Source of the DNA: JBGSTR01 sp963707135
GTDB lineage: Bacteria > Pseudomonadota > Gammaproteobacteria > Chromatiales > Chromatiaceae
Reading direction: 5' to 3'
Length of the DNA: 60,342 nt
Assembly: GCA_963707135.1 (NCBI GenBank)
Contig: CAVPOY010000019.1
Span: forward strand, 1 to 60,342
The position numbers were made by a program, and so were the translations under genes. The notes below the pieces were generated by a model that saw only the letters and a list, made by a program, of their open reading frames with translations, was not told the DNA's origin and did no database searches. Shown here piece by piece: positions 1-8,399 of this stretch (position 1 is its first letter; the number at the start of each line of letters is the position of its first letter).

Positions 1-1198
1 CGAGCCACAACACGACTATTCCCCCGCCACTCTCGCCGAGCGCCGAGGGCCAGAAGTCATCGTTCAGGACCGCCGCGTCGGTGACGCGGAGGTCGGTCAC
101 GCGCCCTCCCTCCTGTTCCAGCCGCCGCCGAAACTGCGCCGCCGCCGCTTCGCCGCGCGGGTCACCCGCCCGGTAGACCTGCACGACCGGCGACGAGAGG
201 GGTCCGCCGTCGAACAGGTGCCGAGCGATGGCGTCCGCCTCCAAGGTCATGCCCTGGGACAGATAGACGGTGTAAAAGGATTGCTCGTCGACCACGGGCA
301 GGTCGGTGACCGGGAACAGACATGGCACCCGGTTCTGCTCGCAGAAATCGTGCACCGGTTGCCAGCTGCCCGGCGCGATGCCGCTGAACACCGCAAAAAC
401 CGGCTCTCGCTCGTACTGTGCCTGAAGCTGCGCGCGCCAGGAGGCCTCAGAACCCTTCAGCTCCCAGATATGAAGCACCCACTTGCGGTAAGGGGCATAC
501 ATCCACTGCTTGTGCCAGGGCGCATGCTCCGCGCGGCCGCTCTCGTTGCGCGTCTCGGAATTTTTCTGCCCAATGAACACCTCGAACACATCGAGAAACG
601 CCTTGCGCACAGCCGGGTCAACCGAGTCCGCAACGACGGTGGCGACGTGGATTTCCCGGTCGTTTACCCCCGGATCAGGATCGGCGTTGAGGGTCTTCAG
701 ATAGGCAATCAGGCTGTCAAGATCCTCGTCGGACAGCGCATAGCGGGGCATGAAGGGGCTGAGTACCTCGCCGCCGGCGCCGACCCCGGCCCGGATTGCC
801 ACCTTCAGGGTCTCGTCCGTATAGGCCGGCCTCTGCATCGGTGCCAGGGGCGGTTTGCTTGTCGGCAACCTCAGCGGTTGATAGAGCAAGTCAGCGGTGA
901 CTGGGGGAACCACTTCCTGACCCTCCATGGACCCAAGGCCGCTTCGTCGGTGACAGGCGCCACAGACCACCTGCCCGCCCGTCAGACTGATATCGCCCTG
1001 CACCTTCCCGGAAATAAGCTCCCCCGACGGCAGAACGCCTTCCCGGTAGATGCGCCGGCCGGCTTCCACCCGCTGCGCATCGGCCACAACAGCGTCGCCG
1101 GCGGGCGGCGCGCCAAACGACGGTACAGGCAGCAAAGTTGCCAGCATAAGCACGGCGGCGCTAAACCAGGGCGCCACCCGAGGTTCCAGGCGCGTCAC
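1..1198 (-). CDS. Cytochrome c fused to periplasmic-binding-like domain (partial)
   Basis: The frame stays open from a GTG at 1198 to the window edge, so the C-terminus is missing (399 residues seen). Residues 1-30 look like a signal peptide ending near SFGA. A class I cytochrome c domain follows, with the haem motif CGACH at residues 79-83 and a likely distal methionine at 150 in FMPRY. From about residue 185 the protein resembles a type I periplasmic-binding fold (alternating beta-strand and helix, including IHVATVVADSVD and EPVFAVFSGIAPGSW). This pairing suggests a periplasmic electron carrier or sensor that binds a small ligand; that is inference. It starts 16 bases after the SCO gene and is probably cotranscribed with it. 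GTG is preferred to the internal ATG at residue 18 because it gives a full signal peptide. The haem domain is secure; the second domain is less so. Confidence 0.75.
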   Translation of the reverse strand, partial: MTRLEPRVAPWFSAAVLMLATLLPVPSFGAPPAGDAVVADAQRVEAGRRIYREGVLPSGELISGKVQGDISLTGGQVVCGACHRRSGLGSMEGQEVVPPVTADLLYQPLRLPTSKPPLAPMQRPAYTDETLKVAIRAGVGAGGEVLSPFMPRYALSDEDLDSLIAYLKTLNADPDPGVNDREIHVATVVADSVDPAVRKAFLDVFEVFIGQKNSETRNESGRAEHAPWHKQWMYAPYRKWVLHIWELKGSEASWRAQLQAQYEREPVFAVFSGIAPGSWQPVHDFCEQNRVPCLFPVTDLPVVDEQSFYTVYLSQGMTLEADAIARHLFDGGPLSSPVVQVYRAGDPRGEAAAAQFRRRLEQEGGRVTDLRVTDAAVLNDDFWPSALGESGGGIVVLWL

Positions 1199-1214
1199 TG
1201 CAATACGTTCGCAG

Positions 1215-1985
1215 TCAGCGCCCGGCCAGCTGCCGGTATTCCGCGACGATCTCCGCCCCGCTGGCGATGCCGTCCAAGCGGACCCAGGGACCCTTGTCCG
1301 ATCCCCTGAGAAGCGTCGTGGGCTCGTGGCTCATCTTGTTGCCGCGGTAGACGTCGAAGGACTTTTGCACCGCGACGATGTCGTCCGGGTCGCCGGTCAG
1401 GAACTGCCACTGAGGCCCCGCCCCGTAGCGCTTGGCGTAGTCGCGCAGCCGCTCCGGCGTGTCGTACCCGGGGTCGATGGAGACCGAGACCATGCGTACA
1501 TTGGTGCTCTCAGGGCCAAGCTCCTTCTGCACCTGGGCGAAGACGGCGCTCATCACCGGGCAGATAGTCGTACAGGTGGTGAAGATGAAGTTGACCATCA
1601 CCGGCCGGTCGGTATCGAGCTCGCGCAGCAGGGTCGTCTTCTCGCCGGCCATGTCCACCAGCGGATAGTCGTTCAGCGGGTAGGCGTGCTCGGAGCGCTG
1701 GTAGCCCTTCTGCGTCATCATTGCCCGGTGTTGGGCGTGCGGATCATCCCCGGTCGGATCGGCGGCGTGCTGGGAGTGGTCCATCTGGGAGTGGTCCATC
1801 CCGGTGTGCTGGGAGTGATCCATGGCGGCCTCGTGCTGCGCCGGCTCGGCACCGGCTAACGCAGGGTGAGGGTGCTCATGGCCCTCTTGCTCTGCTGCGA
1901 GCGATGCGGACGCCCCGATCCAACCGCCGGAGACCGCGGCCACCAGCACGAGCGGGAAAGAGAATGTGGCTCTGGGGAGATGCAT
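1215..1985 (-). CDS. SCO1/SenC-family copper chaperone with His/Met-rich N-terminus
   Basis: The 256-residue protein has a signal peptide (residues 1-31) and a thioredoxin-fold SCO domain from about residue 97. The copper ligands are in place: Cys138 and Cys142 in CTTICP, and His220 in SHEPTT. SCO proteins deliver copper to CuA sites of cytochrome oxidase or reduce such sites in the periplasm. Between the signal peptide and the fold lies an unusual stretch (about residues 34-88) rich in His and Met, with MDHSQ three times at 55-59, 63-67 and 68-72; such segments bind copper in copper-resistance proteins. No cytochrome oxidase genes are nearby, but two multicopper-oxidase-like genes lie upstream on the same strand, so it may serve them. 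The cytochrome c fusion follows after 16 bases. Confidence 0.93.
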   Translation of the reverse strand: MHLPRATFSFPLVLVAAVSGGWIGASASLAAEQEGHEHPHPALAGAEPAQHEAAMDHSQHTGMDHSQMDHSQHAADPTGDDPHAQHRAMMTQKGYQRSEHAYPLNDYPLVDMAGEKTTLLRELDTDRPVMVNFIFTTCTTICPVMSAVFAQVQKELGPESTNVRMVSVSIDPGYDTPERLRDYAKRYGAGPQWQFLTGDPDDIVAVQKSFDVYRGNKMSHEPTTLLRGSDKGPWVRLDGIASGAEIVAEYRQLAGR

Positions 1986-2068
1986 GGTCCTCGTTACCTC
2001 TTCCTGATGACCTGCGCCATTGTGGAGCCATCTTGTTCCCGATTCCAGGGCGAGGGAAAGGGCCCGAA

Positions 2069-2084
2069 GGGCGCTTAAGCGCCC
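2069..2084. promoter_or_regulatory. 16-bp perfect palindrome upstream of the SCO gene
   Basis: GGGCGCTTAAGCGCCC is perfectly self-complementary. It lies in the 275-base gap between the subtilisin gene and the SCO start, 84 bases upstream of the SCO start codon. It has no adjacent T-run on the minus strand, so an operator is more likely than an intrinsic terminator. No regulator can be named. I see no other gene in the gap. Confidence 0.35.
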
Positions 2085-2260
2085 ACTTGCCCCACCGTTC
2101 GCGCGAAAAGGGGCAGCGAGGGATACAACGACGATGGGCGTGGAATGCCAATCACAAGACGGGACACAACAGCGCCCTCGCGACAGGCGTCCGGGGGCCG
2201 CTGAGCTCCTGCGAGAGCCTTAGGCAGCGGAAACCCCGTATGCCTTCCCTACGCCGTTGC

Positions 2261-4177
2261 TCATTGGACGACCACGATCGTTTCCCCCTCGACACCCCTG
2301 ACGGTCACGATCCCGGGGTTGCTGGCGACGTTGCTCGCCGAGAGCGTCCAGCGATTCTTCTTGCGGTCCCACTTCATCGGGCCGAAGTTGATGACCTCGA
2401 GCTGCGCATCCCCGCCGAGATCGGATGTTGCCGTGACGTCCAGCTTGTCGCGCCTGCTGTTGTACTTCGCTGTCGCTTGGATGCTGTTGACGAGATCAGG
2501 CGTTACCGTGCAACCGTCGGCATCCACCGTTTCGCCGGGCTGGGTACCAGGACAGAGATCCTGGGCATCGTTTACGCCGTCGCCGTCACTGTCGCGCTGA
2601 CTGGCACCGCAACCATTGGCATCCGCAGCCTCACCCGCTGGCGTGCTGGGGCATTGATCGACGGCATCGCTGACACCGTCGCCATCCGCGTCGCGCTGAC
2701 TGGCGCTGCACCCGTCGGCGTCAACGGCTTCCCCTGCCGGGGTGCCAGGGCAAGCGTCCGACGCGTCCGGGACGCCGTCCAGGTCCGAGTCGGCGGGCGG
2801 CGGAGGCGGCGGGTTGGTCCCGCTCAGGAGGAAATACGCCTCGACGACGTCGACGAGCCCTGCGCCCGAGTCGTAATCCGGGCCCAATGCACCCATGTCC
2901 AGTGCCCCTTCCCCGACGGCCGCTTCCAAGTCCGCCACGCTTGCGCCTGGGGCGGCCCCCTTCAACAGGGCCATCGCGCCCGCCACGTGGGGCGCGGCGA
3001 AGGACGTGCCGGTGCCGAAGGCGTAGGCCGTGGGATTGGCGCCGTTCGTCGTGAGACCGGCGGTAAAAACATCCTTGCCCGGCGCCGCAATGCGCGGATA
3101 GAGACCGCCGCCGCAGGCCGAGGGCCCGCGGCTGCTTGAGAGGACCAGGTTCCCTGCCGAATCAGTAGCCCCCACCGACAGGCTGCCGGGATCGTTGGCG
3201 GGCGCCATGCTCGTGCCGTAGCCGGGACCGCTGTTCCCGGCCGAAAACACGACGGCGATGTCGGCTGCCCTGAGGGCCGCGATATCGGACGCAAACTCGC
3301 TGATGCACTGGCCCTCAGTCCCCTGCAGCACCCAGGAGCTGTTGACCACATCCGGGGCATCGTCCGGGGCATCGTTCCCGTCGGGGTCCAGCAGCCACTG
3401 GAAGCCCAGGTGGATCTTGCCGAGATCGGACTGGCCGTCGTCGTTGAAAATCTTTACGGCGATCCATTGCGCGTCCGGCGCCATGCCCATGTCATACCCG
3501 AAAACATCATTGCCGCCGACGATGAGCCCCATGACCCGCGTGCCGTGGCCATCAGCGTCGTAGGGCGTAAAGTGTTGCTCGTTGGGGTCGAACCAGCTGT
3601 TGCCGCCGCCGCGCCACTGGGGGGCGATGGCCGCGTGGAGTCCATCGACCCCAGTGTCCATGGTCGCGACGACGGTGCCGGTGCCGTAGTAGCCGAATGA
3701 CCACAAGTCCGGCGCGCGGGTCTCGCTGATGTTCCAGAAGGTTCTTGGCGGGTTACCGGGGGCGCCCGCCAGCGCGGGCTCGGGCGGCAGCTCCACCGTC
3801 TCGTTCAGGTAGACCGTCTCGACGCCGGCCCGATTGACCAGGCCGGCGAGCGAGGCGACCGGAACCGTCGCCGCGATACCGTTGATGATCCAGAGCGTCA
3901 CCGGCGGCTCGAGGGCCGTGTTCCCCAACACATTGCTGAGCGATCGCTCACAGGCCGCGCCCTTCTTCTGCAGCGCCGGAATCAGGTCCTCTTCGGAGAG
4001 CGATGCCGGGTCCAGCGCGCCCGCGCAGCGAACGATGACCTTCACCGGATCGCCGGGGCTCATATCCGCAATCGCCGCCTCGAGACCCGGATCCAGCGTT
4101 CCAGCCTGTACGCCGGTAGCAAGCAGAGCTGTCAGCAGCGCGGGGATGGCCTTGGTGGGTGTCTTGATGCTCGTCAT
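2261..4177 (-). CDS. Secreted subtilisin-like serine protease (S8) with thrombospondin type 3 repeats
   Basis: The 638-residue protein has a signal peptide ending near VQA (residue 25) and a propeptide-like region to about residue 135. The S8 peptidase domain carries the full catalytic set: Asp174 (MDTGVDG), His211 (DGHGTR), oxyanion Asn315 (SAGNSG) and Ser392 (GTSFAAPHVAG). A proline linker (PPPPPP, ~456-461) leads to three Asp-rich calcium-binding thrombospondin type 3 repeats (~462-560, DSDGDGVNDAQD type) and a ~75-residue C-terminal beta-rich tail. It should act outside the cell or on its surface and need calcium. A GGAGG ribosome site precedes the ATG. It starts 15 bases after the small exported protein gene, so the two are likely one operon. 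It may mature neighbouring adhesins; that is inference. Confidence 0.95.
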   Translation of the reverse strand: MTSIKTPTKAIPALLTALLATGVQAGTLDPGLEAAIADMSPGDPVKVIVRCAGALDPASLSEEDLIPALQKKGAACERSLSNVLGNTALEPPVTLWIINGIAATVPVASLAGLVNRAGVETVYLNETVELPPEPALAGAPGNPPRTFWNISETRAPDLWSFGYYGTGTVVATMDTGVDGLHAAIAPQWRGGGNSWFDPNEQHFTPYDADGHGTRVMGLIVGGNDVFGYDMGMAPDAQWIAVKIFNDDGQSDLGKIHLGFQWLLDPDGNDAPDDAPDVVNSSWVLQGTEGQCISEFASDIAALRAADIAVVFSAGNSGPGYGTSMAPANDPGSLSVGATDSAGNLVLSSSRGPSACGGGLYPRIAAPGKDVFTAGLTTNGANPTAYAFGTGTSFAAPHVAGAMALLKGAAPGASVADLEAAVGEGALDMGALGPDYDSGAGLVDVVEAYFLLSGTNPPPPPPADSDLDGVPDASDACPGTPAGEAVDADGCSASQRDADGDGVSDAVDQCPSTPAGEAADANGCGASQRDSDGDGVNDAQDLCPGTQPGETVDADGCTVTPDLVNSIQATAKYNSRRDKLDVTATSDLGGDAQLEVINFGPMKWDRKKNRWTLSASNVASNPGIVTVRGVEGETIVVVQ

Positions 4178-4192
4178 TTGCTGCGCCTCCGC

Positions 4193-4792
4193 TTACTGAA
4201 CCGTGAGGTTCTCCGCCCTGAAATCGCCAATCACCACGCTGACCTTCTCGCCCGGCTTCACATAACTGTCCGGGTTGCCGAAGACCATGTAGTAGGTCTT
4301 GTCCGCCTTGATGTTCTTGCCCCGGTTGGTGGGCCGGAAGGCACCCACCTTCGGCGCCATGGGCACCGGCAGCTTGATGTCGGATTTGTCCGCGACCACG
4401 TAGGGCTTGATGCGGTGGTCGAACAGCGGCAGCGCCTTGTCGGCGTCCACCACCCGGAAGCGGAAGTCGAGCATGTAGCCGGCCGAGGTCAGGTTGATGC
4501 CGATGACCTCGACGCCCCACTTGTCGCGGAGCACCTTCGACAGCTCCGGGTTGGGCTGGATTCGCGCCAGCCGCTGCTTCTCGGCCTCCGCGACCGCCGC
4601 GCGGACCTGGTCCTCGGTCATCGGCGCCCGCTCCGCGGCCGGAGCCTGTACCGCCGCGGTGGGCGCGCTCGCCTCGGGCGCGGCCGCTGTCGCCGACGCC
4701 GCGTTCGTCATGAAAAGGGCGCCGGGCAGCGCAATCAGCGCCGCCAGCAACGCCCCTCCGCTTGCGCTCGTCCTGTTGATCGTATTGGTCAT
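4193..4792 (-). CDS. Exported protein of unknown function
   Basis: The reading frame runs to 4864, but the ATG at 4792 is preferred: it has a GGAGGC ribosome site and begins a good signal peptide (MTNTINRT then a hydrophobic run ending near AASA). The result is 199 residues. After an Ala/Pro-rich linker, a conserved-looking domain covers about residues 60-199, with DKWGVEVIGINLTSAGYM, FDHRIKPYVV and NRGKNIKADKTYYMVFGN. Mixed beta structure is likely. I do not recognise the family. It sits directly upstream of the subtilisin and downstream of the cupredoxin/Ig protein, so it may be an accessory of the surface system. No cysteines or metal motifs are visible. Confidence 0.75.
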   Translation of the reverse strand: MTNTINRTSASGGALLAALIALPGALFMTNAASATAAAPEASAPTAAVQAPAAERAPMTEDQVRAAVAEAEKQRLARIQPNPELSKVLRDKWGVEVIGINLTSAGYMLDFRFRVVDADKALPLFDHRIKPYVVADKSDIKLPVPMAPKVGAFRPTNRGKNIKADKTYYMVFGNPDSYVKPGEKVSVVIGDFRAENLTVQ

Positions 4793-4872
4793 ACCGCTTA
4801 TTGCCTCCGCGGCCAGGCCGCTGATGGACGAGCCCGACCGACAAAACTTGTATTCGCCTGTCACGCCCCGCC

Positions 4873-4945
4873 GGGCTGGGGTGAGGAGGCGCCGGATCCG
4901 GGCCCCCTCACCCCAGCCCCCTCGCCTTACGCGAGGGAGCTGGGG
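4873..4945. repeat. Nested palindromic repeat (REP-like)
   Basis: GGGCTGGGGTGAGG (4873-4886) is complementary to CCTCACCCCAGCCC (4906-4919). A second hairpin, CCCCAGCCCCCTCGC (4911-4925) with GCGAGGGAGCTGGGG (4931-4945), overlaps it, so two alternative folds compete. It lies between the terminator of the cupredoxin/Ig gene and the start at 4792. This resembles dispersed intergenic palindromes of Proteobacteria; an attenuator is also possible. Confidence 0.5.
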
Positions 4946-4976
4946 TCCGATTGTAGTGGTTCGTTGATCTCAAAAT

Positions 4977-4998
4977 GCCCCCGCCCGAGGGCGGGGGC
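4977..4998 (-). terminator. Intrinsic terminator after the cupredoxin/Ig gene
   Basis: A perfect 9-bp GC stem (GCCCCCGCC with GGCGGGGGC) and a four-base loop lie 10 bases past the stop codon. On the minus strand the stem is followed by ATTTTG. It separates the oxidase/adhesin genes from the subtilisin pair. Confidence 0.75.
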
Positions 4999-5008
4999 CA
5001 CCCGGCCC

Positions 5009-8000
5009 CTACTGGCTCACCGTCGGGTAGGCCAGGATCGCCGCGTTGGTGTCACCCACGACCGTGACATCGATCGGGATGCTCGTGCCAATCGCCGGAC
5101 GCACCCCGGTGAAGTTGTTGCGGGTGATCGTCCACGCACCGGCTCCCGACGTGGTCGCACCGATCAGGGTGCCGTTGTAGCGGGCCTCGATGCGCTGGCT
5201 GGCGGCGTCGAGCTTGCTGCCCTGGATGCGCCAATCACAACGGCCACCCTGCTGGGGCTCCCACTCGCAGACCGCCTGGCTGACGACCAGCTTGCGGACC
5301 AGGTTTACGGCACCCGGCAGCGCGCTGTTCACCGTCCCGTCGTTGGCGTAGTAGGTGAACGTGTCCACCGTTCCGACGGTCACGTTTTCGACATCGCCCG
5401 TGGTGTAGGTGAACGACCCGTCGGAGTCGAGCACCAGCTCGGCCGTAGCCTCCACGCCCGTGCCGAGCACCGCCGTCAGGCCGCCGCTGTCCACGTCCGT
5501 GTCGTTGGCCAGCACACCAGGCGCCTGGACCTCCGTGAACTGAAGAACGTTGGCGTACATGCTCTTCAGGTAGAAGGTGTCGTCCACCGCCACCGGCGCG
5601 TCGTTCACCGCGGTGACGGTGATGTTCACGGTCGCCGTGCCGGTACCGCCGTTGCCGTCTGAAGCGGTAGGTGAACGAATCCAAGCCGCTGAAGTTGAGC
5701 GCCGGCACGTAGCGGAACGAGCCGTTGGCGTTCAAGTAGCTCAACGTGCCGTGGGCCGGTGGTAAGGCGAGCGCCGCCGTCAGCGCGTCACCCTCGACGT
5801 CCGTGTCGTTGACGAGCACGCCGGGGGCCCCCACAAGCAGTGCGGTGTCCTCGCCGATCGAGTAGGCGTCATTCATAGCCACCGGCGCGTCGTTCACCGG
5901 GTTCACGGTCACGTTTACGTTCGCCGAGGCGGTACCGCCGTTGTCGTCGGAGATGTCGTAGGTGAACGAGTCGGCGCCGTTGAAGTTGGCGTTCGGCGTA
6001 TAGGTCACGCTGGTGCCGTCCGTGCTCGTAGTGCCGTTCGCGGCAGTGCCTACACTCGTCACCGTCAGCGTGTCGCCGACGTCGGGATCGCTGTCGTTCA
6101 CCAGCACGGCGATGTTGACCGCCACGTCCTCGTCCGTGGTCGCGAGGTCGTCCACAGCCACCGGCGGGTTGTTGGTGGTCACCGGATTGACAGTCACGTT
6201 CACCGTCGCCGTAGCAGCACCGCCGTTGCCGTCGGACACCTCATAGGTGAACGTATCGGACCCGCTGAAGTCCGCGTTCGCGGTATAGGTCACGGTGTTG
6301 TCGACATTGACGACCGCCAGACCATTCGTGGGACCGCCCGTCACCGTCACCGTCAGCGCGTCACCATCGACGTCCGAATCGTTCAGCAGCACCGCGATGC
6401 CGACTGGCGTCTCTCCAGTGGTGGTCGCACTGTCGTCCACGGCCACCGGCGGGTCGTTCACCGCGCTCACGGTCACGGTAACCGTCGCCGAGGCAGTACC
6501 GCCGTTGCCATCGGAGATGTCGTAGGCGAACGAGTCCGACCCGTTGAAGTTCGCGGTCGGCGTGTAGGTCACGGTATTGTCGACGTTCACTGCCGCGGAA
6601 CCGTTCGTGGGACCGCCCGTCACCGTCACCGTCAGCGCGTCGCCGTCGGGATCGCTATCGTTAACGAGCACCGGGATGACGACCGCCAAGTCCTCGTCCG
6701 TGGTCGCGGCGTCGTCGTTGGCCACGGGCGCCGTGTTGCCCACCGGGAGAACGGTAACGCTCACGGTCGCCGTGGCAGTACCGCCGTTGCCGTCCGAGAT
6801 GTCGTAGGTAAAGGAATTAGACCCGCTAAAGCCGGCAGCCGCGGTATAGGTCACCGTCGTGCCGTCGGTGCTCGCGGTACCGTTCGCGGGAGTGCCCACG
6901 GCGGTCACCGTCAGGGTGTCGCCGTCGACGTCCGAATCGTTCAGCAGCACCGCGATGCCGACTGGCGTCTCTCCAGTGGTGGTCGCACTGTCGTCCACGG
7001 CCACCGGCGCGTCGTTCAACGCGTTGACGGTGATGCTCACCGTCGCCGGGGTTGTGCTGTCCACCGTGCCGTCATTCGCGACGTAGGTGAAAGCGTCAGA
7101 GCCGTTGAACTCCGCGTTCGGCGTGTAGGTGAACGAACCGTCCGCGTTTAGCGTCAGCAAGCCGCTCGTCGGACCCATGTCCAGCGCCGCCGTCAGGGCA
7201 TTACCTTCGGCGTCCGTGTCGTTGGCGAGCACGCCGGGGGCAGCCACCGTCAGCGTGTTGTCCTCATCCGTACTGTACGCATCAGCGACGGCCACCGGCG
7301 GGGTGTTCGCCGCGACGAGCAGGAACCGCAGCATGCCGCCCACGGTGTCGCCCTGGCCGAAGTCGTTCGGATCCGACGGGTTGGTCATGTAGCCGTTGCC
7401 GTCGTAGACGGCATAGGTGCCCTCGGCCGGCGGGACGATGATGGCGTCCTTGGTCTTGAGGGGTGGCAGGTGCACCGAGTAGTGGGTGCGCGGCGCAAAG
7501 TGCTCAACGCCCGCTTCCCGATACGTGTACGGGATGCCGTCCTCGGCGTGGATGGTGGCGTACAGGCCCTGGAGCACCGGCACATGGGTCTCGCTGGCGG
7601 CGTTGATGAAGCGGACCAGGGTCCGGGTGTTGGCCGCGCCGGCCGGGATGGTCATGCCGTCAGCCGCTTTATCGCCTGCGAAGGGCTCGCCGTTGACCAG
7701 GAACCAGCGGGCGTTCATCTCGACCGAGGTGGTGTAGGTTCCGCCAGCGATCGCATTGTTGAGATCGGGATCGATGTCGCTGTAGTAGAGCGTCACCGCC
7801 TGATCGTAGGTCACCCCCGGGTAGACCTCGGCGGGCGTGCCCGCCGTGGTGTCGGCCGCCACCGCGTCCTGCACCACCGAGCCGTACAGGCCCATGTAGA
7901 CCTGCTTCTGCGGGTGTGTGCCGCTGTGGAAGACGAAGGTGCCGGGACCGATGCCGCTCCAGGAATAGGACCCGGTAGCGCCTGCGGCGGTCTCGGCGCC

Positions 8001-8384
8001 GAAGGAGCGGACTTTCTGATCCAGGCTCGTCCTTGCGCCAACACCCCCATCGTCCCAGGTCGGCCCGCCGGCCGGTATGGGCTGCCCGGGGATGACGATG
8101 GACGTCGGCTCCGGCAGCGTGTTGACCAGGTTGATGGTCAGATTCCCGTCGGTCACCGTGAGCTGAGGACCGGGAAACGTCGGGGGGGTGTCGCAGACGC
8201 CAACTGTCGCCCCACCGAGGGCATACCCCCACATGGGCACCTGCGTGCCGTCCGGCATCACTTTAACGGCTTCGCCCGCGCAGAGATCGTAGACCTCCGC
8301 CGCGGCCGGCCCGGCCGCGAGCGCAAGCCCGACCGCCAGCAGCGTCGGCCTGAAAACTGTCTTCATGTCTTGTGACCTTTTCAT
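5009..8384 (-). CDS. Cupredoxin (multicopper-oxidase-like) domain with seven tandem Ig/cadherin-like repeats; one frameshift
   Basis: Two overlapping frames make one gene of about 1,120 codons; the frame changes near 5,655. A signal peptide (ATG at 8384, or 8366) is followed by ~350 residues resembling multicopper-oxidase cupredoxin domains (FPGPQLTVTDGNLTINL, GTFVFHSGTHPQKQVYMGLYG). No HCH motif is present, so a full copper set is unlikely. From about residue 365 come seven Ig-like repeats that begin NxPPVAVDD and contain VLxNDTDxDGD and SFTYxxxDG, the tandem-95/cadherin-like type typical of large secreted adhesins. A short unrelated tail (EARYNGTLIGATTSGAG) ends the protein. It is 15 bases downstream of the second oxidase gene in a likely operon. 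The repeats are close to identical in places, which may explain the frameshift as a sequencing or assembly fault. Confidence 0.85.
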
Positions 8385-8399
8385 GTGTCGTTCCCCCCC

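Noticed and set aside
218..1309. Long plus-strand open frame opposite the cytochrome c fusion gene
   Set aside because: It is Arg/Pro/His-rich with no family sequence, while the minus strand encodes a haem motif and signal peptide in one frame; it is a shadow in GC-rich DNA.
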